Below, one piece after another: positions 1-11,428 of a stretch of 64,000 nt of DNA (the first letter of the stretch is position 1; every line of letters starts with the position of its first letter). The translations under genes and the position numbers were made by a program. Source of the DNA: Papilionanthe hookeriana x Papilionanthe teres (lineage: Eukaryota > Streptophyta > Magnoliopsida > Asparagales > Orchidaceae); contig CM040427.1 of NCBI GenBank assembly GCA_022702705.1, positions 70,981,283 to 71,045,282 of the forward strand. The letters are read 5' to 3'. The notes below the pieces were generated by a model that searched no databases, was not told the origin of the DNA, and was given only the letters and a program-made list of their open reading frames with translations.

Positions 1-664
1 TTGCATTTCAGTTTGATCGTACATGCGAATTTCTGCTGAATCGTTTGATAGTTCTACGGCGACATCTTCGGGGGTTGTTGCAAACATTATTTGGCTAGGG
101 GCAGCTGAATATTTCCCTGTAGCCACCACCACACCAAACATTCTGTCGAGTTTGTCCTCCAATTCTGGTTCTATCCCAGCTGTTTTGAACTTTTTCGCCG
201 TAGGAAAAATCTGTAATATAAAATTATATTTTATTAGGATGGCTAAAAACTAAAAATGATTAACATTGCAATTATTAAATGAATAATAGCTTACCGCAAG
301 TCTTTCAGTCCACCATGCTTCTGATGCAGCAATTGTTCGCTTCGACGGATCCCAACCCAAGCCAGTCGATCCTTGTTTTTAAGTCCTTCCAAAGTTTCCA
401 CTCTTTCTTTAGTTGATCCCATTTATTTTTTAGTTGTAGCCTGTCGTAATCCCTGCCTGTGACCTCCCTAAAATTTGTTATAATGTTTTGCCAGCCTTCT
501 TTGCTGAAAGAAGAATTTGGTCTATTCCCTTTTTCGACTTCGGCTATGCATAGATCACAGAAAATTAATTTTATGTCCTTCTCCCAAAGTGCTGGAGTAG
601 TGACTTCTTTGTTCTTATTAGTCATACTATTAATAGTGCAAATATTAGTTATATCTTTACTCAT
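1..664 (-). pseudogene. MYB/SANT-like (Harbinger ORF1-type) protein, two exons, frameshifted, truncated by window
   Basis: Proteins of this type, encoded beside the transposase in plant PIF/Harbinger elements, carry a trihelix/MYB-SANT DNA-binding domain thought to help the transposase bind and enter the nucleus. Exon 1 (295-664) starts at ATG 662-664, chosen over the upstream in-frame ATG because the 34.2 kb relative starts with the same Met-Ser-Lys. It shows the domain landmarks CDLC, KEGWQNII, GRDYDRLQLKNKWDQLKKEW. A one-base frameshift near 370-385 moves the typical TGLGWDPSKRTI...WW ending into another frame. A splice donor (CTTGCG/GTAAGC) ends exon 1 at 295 and an acceptor (ttacag) opens exon 2 at 211. 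Exon 2 stays open to base 1 and includes ELEDKLDRMFGVVVATGKYS, also seen in the 38.2 kb relic. The family is clear from three relatives in the window; activity is excluded by the frameshift. Confidence 0.72.
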
Positions 665-3099
665 ACTAGCATTGACAGATATAAAGTGCAATTAACAAAA
701 TAATACAGGTAAGCACAGAGAAGAGCACAATTTATGTGGTTCGGTCAAACAGACCTACATCCACGAGAAAGAAATGATATTTCTTTATTGCTGAAATAGG
801 GGACATGTACATAGAATTTTAAAGTAACAGAAAAACTCAACTCCAATTTGCCTGATGTTACAGAATATAAGAAGATACCATTTTCAACAAACAAGAACTC
901 CACTACTAAACTCCCAAGGGTACTCGAAATACAAGCATTGCCATTCCAATGCATGTGCAACTGACGAACTAACTCGAACCGAAATGCACCTCTATATAGA
1001 AGCTAGGAGAGATGCACTCGAAAGCCGTACAAGATTACTAGGGAGATGCACTTCAATGCTTCCACAAATATCGGTTATATGAATGAACTTTCAATCCATA
1101 TAAAACTTTAAAGCCTTCAAATCAACTTTCCCAATTTCCATTCAATCCATATAAACATGGACAATATAAAAAAAAAAACAAACAAGATATCTCGCAAATT
1201 ATTTATCACCCATCTGTATGAATATATACATATGTGCTTTCTTTATACTAATCTACAAAGGACCAATTAGCTGGCTATAATGTTTCCAAGCCCTGTTCAA
1301 CAATTCCTCATACAGATTTTCTAATTTTCATAAAATAAAACTGTCATGTTGTCATTTAAAAAAAAAGAAAAAACTGTCATGCATGTGAATACATAATCCT
1401 CTCTTTTTAAATCTAGCAAAACCAAAAAACTGGGCATGTTTCATATGTATTGATGCTTATGTATGAAAATACTAAAGGTTTGAATTCAATAAGAAGAGGC
1501 ACTTCTACCATGAGCTCCATATCAGCAGGCATTAGAATAAGGGACTGCTATCAACGAATCACGAGATGATCGTAAAAGAATGCATCAGACATATATATTT
1601 TTCAAATTTAATGCATCAGACACAGATCCGGTTGATGCTCTGTAAGCATTATGAATGAAGTCTTATGTTGCAATAACAATAATGTAACTATAACAATGAT
1701 GAACATCAAAATTGTTGTAAACTACAAAAACCAGAAATTGTTGTAAACTACAAATCTTTTCAAAATATAGTTCATTCATATGCTTGCACACCACTCACCA
1801 CTCGAAATAATGTAAACAGATCTGCAGCGAGAACATAAAGTGCAAGGACATATACTCGCATCCCAAACATGCAAAGACAAGATCTGCTAAAGAACACGAC
1901 TAACACCTAAATTGCAGATGTGATAAAGGACAACCATGGCTAAAAAACGAGATGTGATTTTTAGCGAGTCCCAAGTTTAAAATTCTATGTAAATCCTCCA
2001 AAATTTTTTGATTAGAACAAAGTATGTGAATATCTTCACCAAAAGTCCGGATAGAGTATTCCCAAAAGCAAAATGGAATTATGAATTAAGGATGAATCAT
2101 TTTGATCAAAATAGCATCAAGCAATATATAATAATCTGTCTCTTAATTTTGGAGCTCCCATTAAAGTTTCTTATACAAAATGAATATGAAGATAGTCAGC
2201 CCATCCTAAAATTGGTTAAATCAGCCAATTTTATGATGATTTCGAAATAGATCACCCAATTCCATACATATCATCCAATTCCAATCCGCACCAAATAATG
2301 AAGGTGAAATACTGCAGGTCACCCGAATGCATTACACAACTAACACCTAAATTTTGTAAACTGCAGGTTAACAGAACTACAGAAAGGAAAACAAAGCCAC
2401 ATCATTAAAAAAAACATCGATTCTGGGCTACCAGATTTGCAATGCAATTGATAAAACTAAAGAATTGTGCAAAATTGGAGCACATATAACCCAAATCCAA
2501 ACAAAGCAACTAATAGCAAAACTCCAACAGGATGAACGAAAATTTTGCTCGTGTATCAGGGGCTGATACAAAGAACTAAACCTGGCTTAAAAACGAAAAT
2601 TTTGCTTGTTGGTCTGGATCAGTGTCCTGAACCTACGAAAATTTTGCTACTGTATCCAAAATCGGAACCAGGCCTACCAAATTTCACAGTTGGAAATGGA
2701 AGAAGTGAGAAAGAAGAAGGAAGAGCCCTATGTGGAGCGCAGGAAAAACTTCCTGTAAAAAAATTTTCATTTCTTTCACCATGAGCCCAAGCAAATGTAA
2801 TCACACAGCATAGCTAACCATAGCATATGAAAGCACAAAGAATTCCTTTACACACAGCCATTTCTCAACATTGCATAACAAACTTTTCACCCGTGAAAGC
2901 CAAAAAAAAGGATATGTAGATCGGGACAGAAGAAGAGGGAAGAAATGGAGGAGTGCCCCAGAAATCATAATATTTTGCCCTTAACTTCAACGACAAACAG
3001 ATCAAACCATTCCACATCAAATAAACATCGAAATATCGCCAGAGAGAAGTCGAGGGGGACGGGGTCGCGAGACAGAATGATAGATCGAAGGTAGGTTAC
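665..3099 (-). other. Probable first intron of the Harbinger element; no gene seen
   Basis: AT-rich, no convincing coding. It lies between a splice donor at 3,099 (GAG/GTAACC on the minus strand) and a probable acceptor just upstream of the ATG at 664. The 12-base core gaaaattttgct recurs three times within 110 bp, near 2,537, 2,595 and 2,637, and a 19-bp string is repeated near 1,710 and 1,737. Confidence 0.45.
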
Positions 3100-3326
3100 C
3101 TCAGATTCGAACGTTTCTCGGTCGAGGAAGAATAAGAACAGTCGGCTCGCGAGAAGGTCCAGGGCAGAGAAAGAGTTCGGGGAGAGCAGCAGAGCGAGGG
3201 CAACGCAGGAAAGAAATTCCTCAAAGCTAGCTAAAAGTCAGGGCCGCAGAGCTTATCCCGCGGCCCGCTTTCACGCGGCTTCGCGGCAGCTCGCAGCTAA
3301 TCCGTCGCCTCGCCTTCCATTTTACC
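3100..3326 (-). other. GC-rich untranslated first exon of the Harbinger element
   Basis: Much richer in C+G than its surroundings and pyrimidine-rich on the minus strand, like a plant 5' leader. It ends in a clean donor at 3,100/3,099. It sits just inside the transposon terminus, where the 32.56 kb element has an equivalent leader. Confidence 0.5.
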
Positions 3327-3367
3327 GCAAATTCGCGGTGCGGTACAGCGCCGCACCACGAATTTGC
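3327..3367. repeat. Subterminal hairpin of the Harbinger element
   Basis: Two 17-base arms (GCAAATTCGCGGTGCGG at 3,327-3,343 and its complement at 3,351-3,367, one mismatch) flank a 7-base loop, 16 bp inside the element end. Confidence 0.85.
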
Positions 3368-3383
3368 CTATCCAAACAGCCCC

Positions 3384-4944
3384 TTAATCAACAAACACCC
3401 TGAAATTATCATTTTCTCCACAGATCATCATAGGGTTTGAAATTTCATTCTGAATGCTTTATGTTATTTATTATCACAAATAAAAGCTAAGCAATTAATT
3501 TAGTAATTATATTGTGAAACTTTTAACTTCATGTTTTCATACATGAATAGTGCTTCAAGCAACATAAATTATTATTTTTTCCACAAACTAATCTGATAAT
3601 CAGAATTACATTTTGTAAGTTGCATGATATTTATAATAATATATGTGGAACATACAAAATAGTATTGTGTTCATCGGACATTATTTTTATGTAAAATTTT
3701 GAGTTTTGGGTTTTCACAGATAAAAAATGGTCTCACATAAAAACTTTTCAACGAATCATTACTTTTCAAAATATACTTTATAAGTTCTTCTTGAATGTAG
3801 AAATCTTTCAAATTAACCATTCATTCTCAAATCTGACTTCATTTGGTGGCTAGTTCAGCCTATAATAATTTAGATGATAACTTCGCTAATAAAAATAATA
3901 ATCCTCATATTTCACCCAAAATGAACTCAAATTGAAACAAAACTTAAAAAAATAAAATGAGCTTAAAATACTTAATTTAATCCATTAAAACCTACTAAAA
4001 GCTCCAATTCAATATTCACTAGTGAGGATTGAGCTAACATGTTAACCTGAAATATCTTGAGATGGGCTTACAATTACACCACCATATTCCTCGTATTTTT
4101 CTCTACAAAATAAGCTAAAATCAAAATTTTGGTCATAACCACCTAGTCACTTCAAATTGAAATATCTTGAGCTTGATGCCACACTTTTCAAAACCAATTA
4201 ATTAGACCCCTTGCATTTTTTCTCTTCAAAATGAGGTATGTTTGCATTTTTTGCCTAAACCAATTTAACTAACTTCTTTTAGTTCAAAATTGTTTCACAT
4301 TTTAAAATTTTTCTCCATTTTATTCCTTCAATCACTCCCTCCAAGTGACCTCATTGACTCTCCCTTATCCCAAATTCAACCCATATACAATCTCTCTCAT
4401 TCTCTTGGCTCTCTTCTTCATTCTCCTCGCTTTCCCAAAACCACCAAGTTCCCTCCATCTCCTCTCTTCTCTAGACCAAGTCTCCATTCTACTCTCTCCC
4501 TCTCATCCCTTCACACAAGGCCAAAAATAGAGAGCATCTTCAAGGAGGCAAAGGTACATCCAAGTCAAAGAAAACATGAGCATCTCTAAGGAAGGTATAA
4601 ATCCCTCTTCTCATTCCACTGATTTCTTTTGTTAGTCTTGCAAGATGTAGAGGGTATTATTGTAGTAAATATTCACCTCTCTTCTCATTTCTCTTCTTGA
4701 TTGAGCCTTCTCACAACCATTCCCCTCTCATTCTCTACTTTTCATCACACTTCTCTCATTGGCCAAATGTTCTCCTCACAATTTTCTTCTCACTTCTCCC
4801 CTAGAATGAGCCTTCTCATCATTTCTCTATGTTTCCCCACTTTTCTCGCCAAATCAATCACTCACTCTCTTATCATAACATGAAAACACAAGATTGTCAG
4901 CCACCGGTTTGGGAATTTGTCGGTTGCTTTGGAAAATAATTTAA

Positions 4945-4948
<4 letters not shown>
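3384..4948. other. No gene; AT-rich, then a pyrimidine-rich tract at 4,290-4,870
   Basis: 3.4-4.28 kb is plain AT-rich DNA. 4,290-4,870 is strongly C/T-biased on the plus strand; its ORFs are Ser/Leu/Pro runs produced by that bias. A leader or U5-like part of an old retrotransposon is possible but nothing identifies it. Confidence 0.4.

Positions 4949-5011
<63 letters not shown>
4949..5011. repeat. (AT)n microsatellite
   Basis: About 31 uninterrupted AT units. Confidence 0.98.
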
Positions 5012-5015
<4 letters not shown>

Positions 5016-6943
5016 ATTTTAAATAGCATTTTAATTTTGAAAAATGAGACCAAAAAGATCTCATATATTTAATTGTTAAAGTAATCGAGTGCAACACCAC
5101 AAGTAATACACTCTCCCGAGAGATAGGCATACTACTTGACAGTTGACTCGATTATTTAAACTAAATGATTTATGACATATGTTTGGTCTATAAACCATTT
5201 ATGTGACTGACATGTTCTCATGCCTAATATTGAAGATTATATATGGTTTATCTTACCTGGGTTCTTTAGTTCCCTATAGAGGCAAGCCTATATATTTAAT
5301 TACATCTTAAATGAATGAAGTCACTTAAAAAAACTATTGATAATGATAAGAGGTATTGTCATCAAGAAATTCAAGGATCTAGTTTTCAAGGCTAGATACA
5401 TAAAAATCAAATGGGAGTGGCTCAAAAAGAAACATTTATTTTAGGAGTCCAACAAAACGAAAAGTAGGAGATGTCACAGACATTGAGGCGAACCTCAGTG
5501 ACTTCCCAAGCTATTTTACTGCTTGGCTTCAATTTTAAAGATAATGTTATTTGATGTTTCAATCCTGCTAATTATTATTTAAGGCTTATATATGCACGAT
5601 ATCCGACCATGCAAATAGCATGGAGGATAAGAGAATTTACGTCATACTGAATTATGACAAATCCTCAGAATCCTAAAAGAGTTAGAACTTACATTGCATA
5701 ATATGAATATGCAAAAAGCTCAGATGAGGTGAGGATTTATATCACACTAGGCGGACAACCTTGAAATCCTATGGATAATGTTATTTAAAACTAAGGAAGG
5801 TTTGGCTGATAAAGATCTTGTTTGCTCTCTTGAAGATGTTTATATGTACAATCTATGTGATGTTGAAATCGATCCACCTCGTATTGAGCCTTAATTCCTC
5901 AGCAGAAGTCCTTTGTCCTTTACTTGCATCCTTGTTACATTGCCCAAGAAATTTACTCTAATTTCGTCTTCATGACGATTGCAAGTTAGAGTTTAGATTT
6001 AATGTGTCAATGCAAATAATTTAGTTGGCGGCTTGTCGTTGTGTACCACCTAACCGGTATCTACTATTCTCTACCTTAGAGGGCAGCAAAGATCTCGCAA
6101 GTAAAAGAATAAAAGCGGTAATAGGACTGCTATAAGTTTAAAATAAACTTGCATATTTGTACCTCTGCCACTGCTGCAAAAGAGTTAATACAATAAACAT
6201 AATATAGTACCGCGCAGGAAACTTAGGTTGATACAAGAAATTTAAGCAAATTATAAGAAAATCTAGCACAAAAAAAATAAATAGTGAGAAAAATACGACA
6301 CAAGGAAAACTTTAGTAAATCGTGAGAAAACACGAATTGAGTAAAACAAAATCCATTGTCACATATAGAATACAGAGGTTAAATATAAGAATTTAGTAAA
6401 TGTGGGGGCTCAGAGCTAGATTGTGTGTTCTATATTTCCAATCTTTGATAGGGGCTACCAACCAAGCAGTTTAAGGAGGGTAATTACTAACCTCGATCCA
6501 AATGATTAACACATGGACCTTCATAAGTTTTCATCAAAAAATTCTTTAATTTTTCACGCATGTAAAGTTTACATTAGCAATCAAAAGTAATCATGTCACA
6601 AAAAGATTTTTTTTGTGTTTTCTTATATTGTAAGTATTTTGTAAAGCAATATAATCCACAAACTAATCACTCTAATCAGACTAGAACTACTGGAAACCTG
6701 AGAGTGTCAGAGGCAACATTTACCAAAAGCTGGTGAATTGTAACGTCGGTCTTATCCCCTCCCAGTAGGTCTTTGAGGTAGGAGATACTATTCAAAATCC
6801 CACTCTTAGCACACATGAGCAATGTCGTCATTGCACTTACCACATAGACATTTGACTTAAACAAGCGCGATGATCCATATGTGGCATTTCAAATATCCTC
6901 ATTTGCTCACAAGGGTTGAGACACTTTATCCAAGACTCATTTC

Positions 6944-6944
<1 letters not shown>
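5012..6944. other. No recognisable gene
   Basis: AT-rich with frequent stops on both strands. A stretch near 5,820-5,895 can be read for about 25 codons but matches nothing I recognise. Confidence 0.4.

Positions 6945-6995
<51 letters not shown>
6945..6995. repeat. (ATT)n microsatellite
   Basis: About 17 ATT units. Apparent poly-Asn and poly-Ile ORFs across it are artefacts of the repeat. Confidence 0.98.
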
Positions 6996-7561
6996 GTTGA
7001 GGTCTACTTCGTAGAAAACGGTTTCTTGGTAATTAATCCTGAAGTGTGTGCTCTTGTGTGCGTGCACATGTGTGTATAAAATCGATCAAAAATTTGTTCA
7101 AGTTTGCCATCTTTTAAAAAATGATCTCAAAATATTTATTTGTGTTCTATTGAACATACAAATTCAACTTAAGCTTCTTAACAGTTTGGATATAAATTGT
7201 TCATAAACGATGGAATTTTTTTTTTTTAGCGCTAGATGGCTATAAACATCCTATTGATGGTGTATCAATTAATAAGATAGCAACTTAGTCATCTACTTAA
7301 ATGAGGGAAACTAATAAATAAAAAGAAGAAAATATGTGACATACATTAGAGCTTATTGCTTAATTCATATTGTTGAATTTGAGTTTGATATGTACTTAGA
7401 TGATAACATTTCTATTAAGGTTCATAATTCATTATGATTGCTTAGAATAGCAAAAGACTATATATATATAAAATTATTTAAAGGGAATCAGTATTTTGGG
7501 CAGACATATCATATTGTTCCCTAAATACCGATCCTTCATATGTGCTAATTCGACCCAGTTG

Positions 7562-7616
7562 GGATTCGAAACTAAGACAGAGAGGGCTTACGCCGAAGCT
7601 CCCTTCCAACTGGCCA
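7562..7616 (-). repeat. tRNA-derived SINE head or tRNA relic
   Basis: On the minus strand an A-box-like TGGCCAGTTGG (7,616-7,606) is followed by a B-box-like GTTTCGAATCC (7,572-7,562). Their starts are 44 bp apart, the spacing in tRNA genes. No acceptor stem or clear anticodon arm can be paired, so a SINE head fits better than a tRNA. The 3' limit is not visible. Confidence 0.4.
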
Positions 7617-7627
7617 TGATTGCGCGG

Positions 7628-7679
7628 GCACGCGACCGTACACACACCCACACACATGTGTGTGTGTACGTGTGCGCTC
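7628..7679. repeat. CA/TG inverted microsatellite (hairpin-forming)
   Basis: gcacgcgaccgtacacacac is mirrored by gtgtgtgtacgtgtgc, so a CA run and a TG run face each other as a near-perfect palindrome. Confidence 0.7.
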
Positions 7680-8354
7680 GCATAATTTGCAAAATTTGTC
7701 TCATTCCTCACTCTAGTCGAATTTTGTTCGACAGCACTGCCCACCTTCTGAAGAAATTATATGAATTAGTAACCCACAATACCAACCAGTATTGCTTTTC
7801 TGCTTTTTAGCAATACAATATTGTCTACCGTATAGTTATTAAACAATGTGATTAAAAAAAATGAAGCATATATGTCTTGTAGCAAGTCATTTATTATTGC
7901 AAGTTTAATTGTGTGCCATCAATCGCTACTTCATTAAAAAAAAACTTGTTTAATTGGATGATGATAAAATTACATACATCGATCCAAAATGAAATTTTCA
8001 AAAGTTATAGGGGAATTCTCCTTTTTTTTATTAAAATTTTTGTGAACACATTAGAATTCTTATTTTAATCGTTCATTTTGAAATTCATTTAATTAATTAT
8101 AGACTCATATTTTTATGGTTTGCCAAGATGTTGGCTAATAAGCTGGTTGCGTGCAGTAAAATGTGGCAAAAGAGTATAAACATTTACCATCTTAGCTCAG
8201 TAAGAGTCTCTCACACATACGAAAGATGATATAAAGAGTGCAATAGCCATCCAAGATTTGTTACATGGAAAATTCAAAAGAGGAAAAACTATAGGGCGTG
8301 GTCTGATTAAAGTGGTTCCAATATAAGGAAACAAGTTACAATATTGTCTGTTTC

Positions 8355-8985
8355 TTGATCAGAATGATACAAATTTACATGAGTGGAGCTTATCGGCTTG
8401 ACTTTTGCTAGATGGGTGATCGAAAATATTAGAGAAGCAATAAGGATTCAACTGTGATGGTAGATGACCGACAAAGAGGGTTGAATGATGGAGATTTGAG
8501 GGTAACATCATGAGCGATGATCCGATAATAACTGTAGCGATCAAATACCAACTATGGCGGCTAAGAAACGATGATGATGATCAGACTGTGGTAATCCAAC
8601 AATAGCAGCCACCAAGAGATGACAATCCGACACGATGGTGGCAATAACCAGGCAACTGGTTCGAGGATAGTAGCGGTTAGGTGGTGACAGTCTGACAATG
8701 ACAACAACTATGAGATCATAGTTTATCGATAACAATGCCAGTGATGATCATGTGATGGGGCAGCAAGTGGCAGTGGGTCTAGCGACGACTTGGGTTCAAG
8801 GATAGTAACAGTTGGGAGACAACTATCATGCAACTGCGACATTTGGACAATAGTGGTGCGAGCAGTGATGATTGGGCTGTGATAGTACGATGGTGAATGT
8901 GGTCCAACGATGAAAGCAACTAGATGATGGTGATTCAATGGTGGTGGATCTCGAGAACCCACAAAAGCTTGGAGTCTCATTGAGT
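8355..8985. repeat. Degenerate minisatellite-like tract
   Basis: Purine-rich on the plus strand and built of diverged short units containing GATGAT, ATCCGACAATG and GGTGGCAATA-like words. On the minus strand the same block gives recurring VAAIVG/VAFIVG and DHHH-like peptides in different frames, as expected of an old tandem repeat rather than a gene. I could not fix one unit length. Confidence 0.45.
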
Positions 8986-9070
8986 CTTCTCCTCCTAGTT
9001 CCTCCTCCTAATAGAATGGGAGTATTTTTAAAAATTTTGCGTGGCTTTCATTATAAATAATGCTTGAATT

Positions 9071-9126
9071 TAGATCACTCCATCAGACGATCGAGAGTTA
9101 GATCACTCCATCAGACGATCGAGAGT
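9071..9126. repeat. Exact 28-bp tandem duplication
   Basis: tagatcactccatcagacga... is present twice head to tail with a 28-bp period and no mismatch. Confidence 0.9.
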
Positions 9127-9790
9127 GATCTCCTTGACATGATATCTTGTGTGTATTTGAGTGCCTTAATGATGTATGATTTAGGTGTTTTTGGGCTCAT
9201 TGGATTCCTTACGTTAAGACACTAGATTTAACTAAAAGATTGCCCCATTTAGGTATCATTAGATCTTCCAAAATATATCCAAAAGACTTATGTTATGCTT
9301 TAAGTGCATGATCTGCATTTATTTGAAGATTAGATCACTTTTGATATCATTTTATTCGTCTCACTGAGTAATTCCATTTGATTGTAAATTCATTAAAATC
9401 TAAGTGTGGATAATTCTTAATTTAATTTTTGAAGTTTTTTAGTTTCAAGATGCATCAAGATATGTGTCTATTAAAAATGAATTTTTTGGCATGTATTAAT
9501 GCTTAACAAGATTTATTTAACTAGCTAGCAAGCCCATCCATCAGTTTGCTTGTTAATTGATTTGATACGATATTGTTTTAGCTAAAAATTTGTGCTTGAT
9601 AATTGATTTTATTAGCCCAATTCGATAAGCACACAAAGTTATATAAATTTTATGAGGTGTGCACCTTGATTGATTTGATTTGACTTATTTTTATGCTTAA
9701 ACAATATAGTATTATTGAAACTCAATTATTGTAATATTGACCAATTCACAAATTAGAATAATTTGATATCAATTAGATTTGACAATGCGC
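9127..9790. other. No gene
   Basis: AT-rich with frequent stops in all frames. Confidence 0.4.
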
Positions 9791-9799
9791 ACTTACCTA

Positions 9800-9853
9800 T
9801 GACATAACCATTGAGAGTGTAAATTTTCACTATAAAATTGCAGGTTCAAATCG
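9800..9853 (+). repeat. tRNA-derived SINE head
   Basis: An A-box-like TGACATAACCATTGAGAG from 9,800 resembles plant tRNA/SINE heads of the form TAGCTCAANGGTTGAGAG. A B-box-like GGTTCAAATCG starts at 9,843, 43 bp downstream. A body could extend toward the CT repeat at 10,036; the end is not clear. Confidence 0.45.
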
Positions 9854-10034
9854 CACGTATTACTCTTTAGGCTCATCTACTCACTCCTAAACTTCTTGAT
9901 GCACTCATTCCTTAACTCTGTTACCAATGAGGACCCACTTTCAGTCACTGTGCCTCTTAAGTTTGACCTCAACAGTGGCTTCGACTTTGATACGACTCTC
10001 TCCTATATCCTCTTCCAACATCCACCTCCTCCTC

Positions 10035-10035
<1 letters not shown>

Positions 10036-10081
<46 letters not shown>
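10036..10081. repeat. (CT)n microsatellite
   Basis: About 23 CT units. Poly-Leu/Ser and Arg/Glu ORFs across it are artefacts. Confidence 0.98.
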
Positions 10082-10085
<4 letters not shown>

Positions 10086-10469
10086 CCAATGGAAGACGTC
10101 GATAAACATATGCTGGAGGTGTAGAGATGTTGATCCTCTGCAGCAGCTTGTAGTTTAGCAGACCGCCGGCCAATGCGATCAATGTCCGTTGAATCCACCA
10201 AAGCCAGCGATGAAACTTAAGAAGATCCTCTACTTGTTCCTTTCGCAATGAGTGATTCTATTGAAGAGATTTTGCTGGTCTTGCATCTTGAAGTCACAGC
10301 ATAGGTCGATCCTTACGTTCTAGTTTTTGACAACGCTTGCCACTGTTAAGTACACCATCTAGAGCATTGAGTACCTCATCATTGTAGAAGAGGATACCAA
10401 GATCTCAGGCTGCTCGACACATAATCAAGATTACTATTCATGCGGTAAGAGTTCGACGATATAGAGTAT
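10082..10469. other. No gene recognised
   Basis: Slightly GC-richer than average with short open stretches. Nothing continues into a recognisable product. Confidence 0.3.
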
Positions 10470-10789
10470 GTTTGGGGCCGCTGTAGCTTATTAAATAATC
10501 ATCGATGAGCGAACTTATTCAAGTAATTAGATTTAGTTGTTTGGGCAACTTGTTTGAAAAAAGTTGATTTGCAGCTATTTGTGGATAAATGATCATTCTG
10601 ATCTTTTTAAGTAATGTTGTTTGTAAAAGACAATCTTAACAATATATTCGATATTGCAGTACATAACAATAAAAAAATGGATGAAACAATTCTCACTTAA
10701 CAGTGAGTATTAAGATTGATAAAAACAGAAAAAAAAATATTAAATTTACAATTTAAATTATGGTAATATTAATTTTAAAATCGAGATGA

Positions 10790-10945
10790 CGTGTGTCACA
10801 ACGTACATCGTCCTCCAGGGATACCATTGAACCCCGATCACTACTGGCTGTGGAGTCTGACAGACTGTCCGCCAATCGGAAGAAAGCACACCTCTCCATG
10901 ACTTTCTGTGGGCAACTATAAAATAGTCTCCCACAACTGTGTGGT
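10790..10945 (-). pseudogene. GRF-type zinc-finger protein relic (C-terminal half of the domain)
   Basis: GRF zinc fingers bind single-stranded nucleic acid and follow the pattern CxCG...GRRFYSCP...C.FF.W.D. The minus-strand reading here keeps only the second half: GRLFYSCPQ, then ERCAFFRLAD, with Trp replaced by Leu. The CxCG part is missing and no start codon belongs to this frame. After the domain comes a Ser/Asp-rich stretch (DSTASSDRGSMVSLEDD). The relic lies inside the tentative Harbinger-like element, and a second GRF relic follows the Harbinger transposase at 37.2 kb. Family assignment is from the spacing of the YSCP and CxFF blocks. Confidence 0.5.
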
Positions 10946-11082
10946 CGACGTGAAGTCAAGGAAGTCTATAGTCCATAGTGATAGAATACATGTCAAAGAG
11001 GTCTTCGAAATACTTGAGCTCATGTTCCTTGAAAGATGCAGGAGAGAAAACACTAGTCAGCTCAGAAAATTAAACTATTGAA

Positions 11083-11428
11083 AAAATATTCGAATATACC
11101 AAAAATTCTAACATGCCTTCCACAGACAAAAAAGCTTCACCAAGCTAGACAAATATGCCATACCATAACTGCATTCAAAATTCTCATAGAGAGAAGGAGG
11201 AAGCCAAAACACCACAAATGATGCCATAGAAAAATTTCATGGCTTCGACATTTAGAAAATTTGAATATACCAAAATTTTTAACATGCCCTCCACATACAA
11301 AAAGGCTTCACCAAGCTAGACAAATAAGTCATACCATGCATTTGAAATTCTACAAGAGAGAAGGAGGAAGCTAAATTACCGCAAAGATATCACGGAAAAA
11401 CTCCATGGCTTCGACATTCCAATAGATA
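11083..11428. repeat. ~173-bp tandem duplication, diverged
   Basis: Two copies meet near 11,255. Shared blocks include cgaatataccaaaaattct/tgaatataccaaaattttt, gcttcaccaagctagacaaat, gagagaaggaggaagc and catggcttcgacatt. Copies differ by many substitutions and small gaps. Confidence 0.8.

Larger units (their letters stand above)
1..3383 (-). mobile_element. PIF/Harbinger-type DNA transposon, 5' part (runs off left edge)
   Basis: Read on the minus strand, the element starts at 3,383 with GGGGCTGTTTGGATAGGC, a Tourist/PIF-type terminus, next to a TTA/TAA trinucleotide (3,384-3,387) as expected for the 3-bp target duplication of this superfamily. Behind it come a strong hairpin, a GC-rich untranslated first exon, a consensus splice donor near 3,099, a long AT-rich intron and a MYB/SANT-like ORF at the window edge. 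This order (terminus, leader, intron, ORF1) is repeated at 32.56-35.1 kb. The transposase gene and the other terminus would lie left of the window. The superfamily is inferred from terminus plus ORF1 type. Confidence 0.7.
6996..8354. other. No gene apart from the SINE-like head and CA/TG palindrome
   Basis: AT-rich with homopolymer runs; no coding signal on either strand. Confidence 0.4.

Noticed and set aside
4290..4590. Ser/Leu/Pro-rich ORF that could look like a secreted or membrane protein
   Set aside because: Caused by pyrimidine bias. No signal peptide followed by a domain, and frames shift freely.
6837..7079. ORFs with poly-Asn or poly-Ile
   Set aside because: They are translations of the (ATT)n microsatellite with no family motif outside it.
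9896..10248. Overlapping ORFs on both strands with Leu-Ser or Arg-Glu runs
   Set aside because: Artefacts of the (CT)n repeat.
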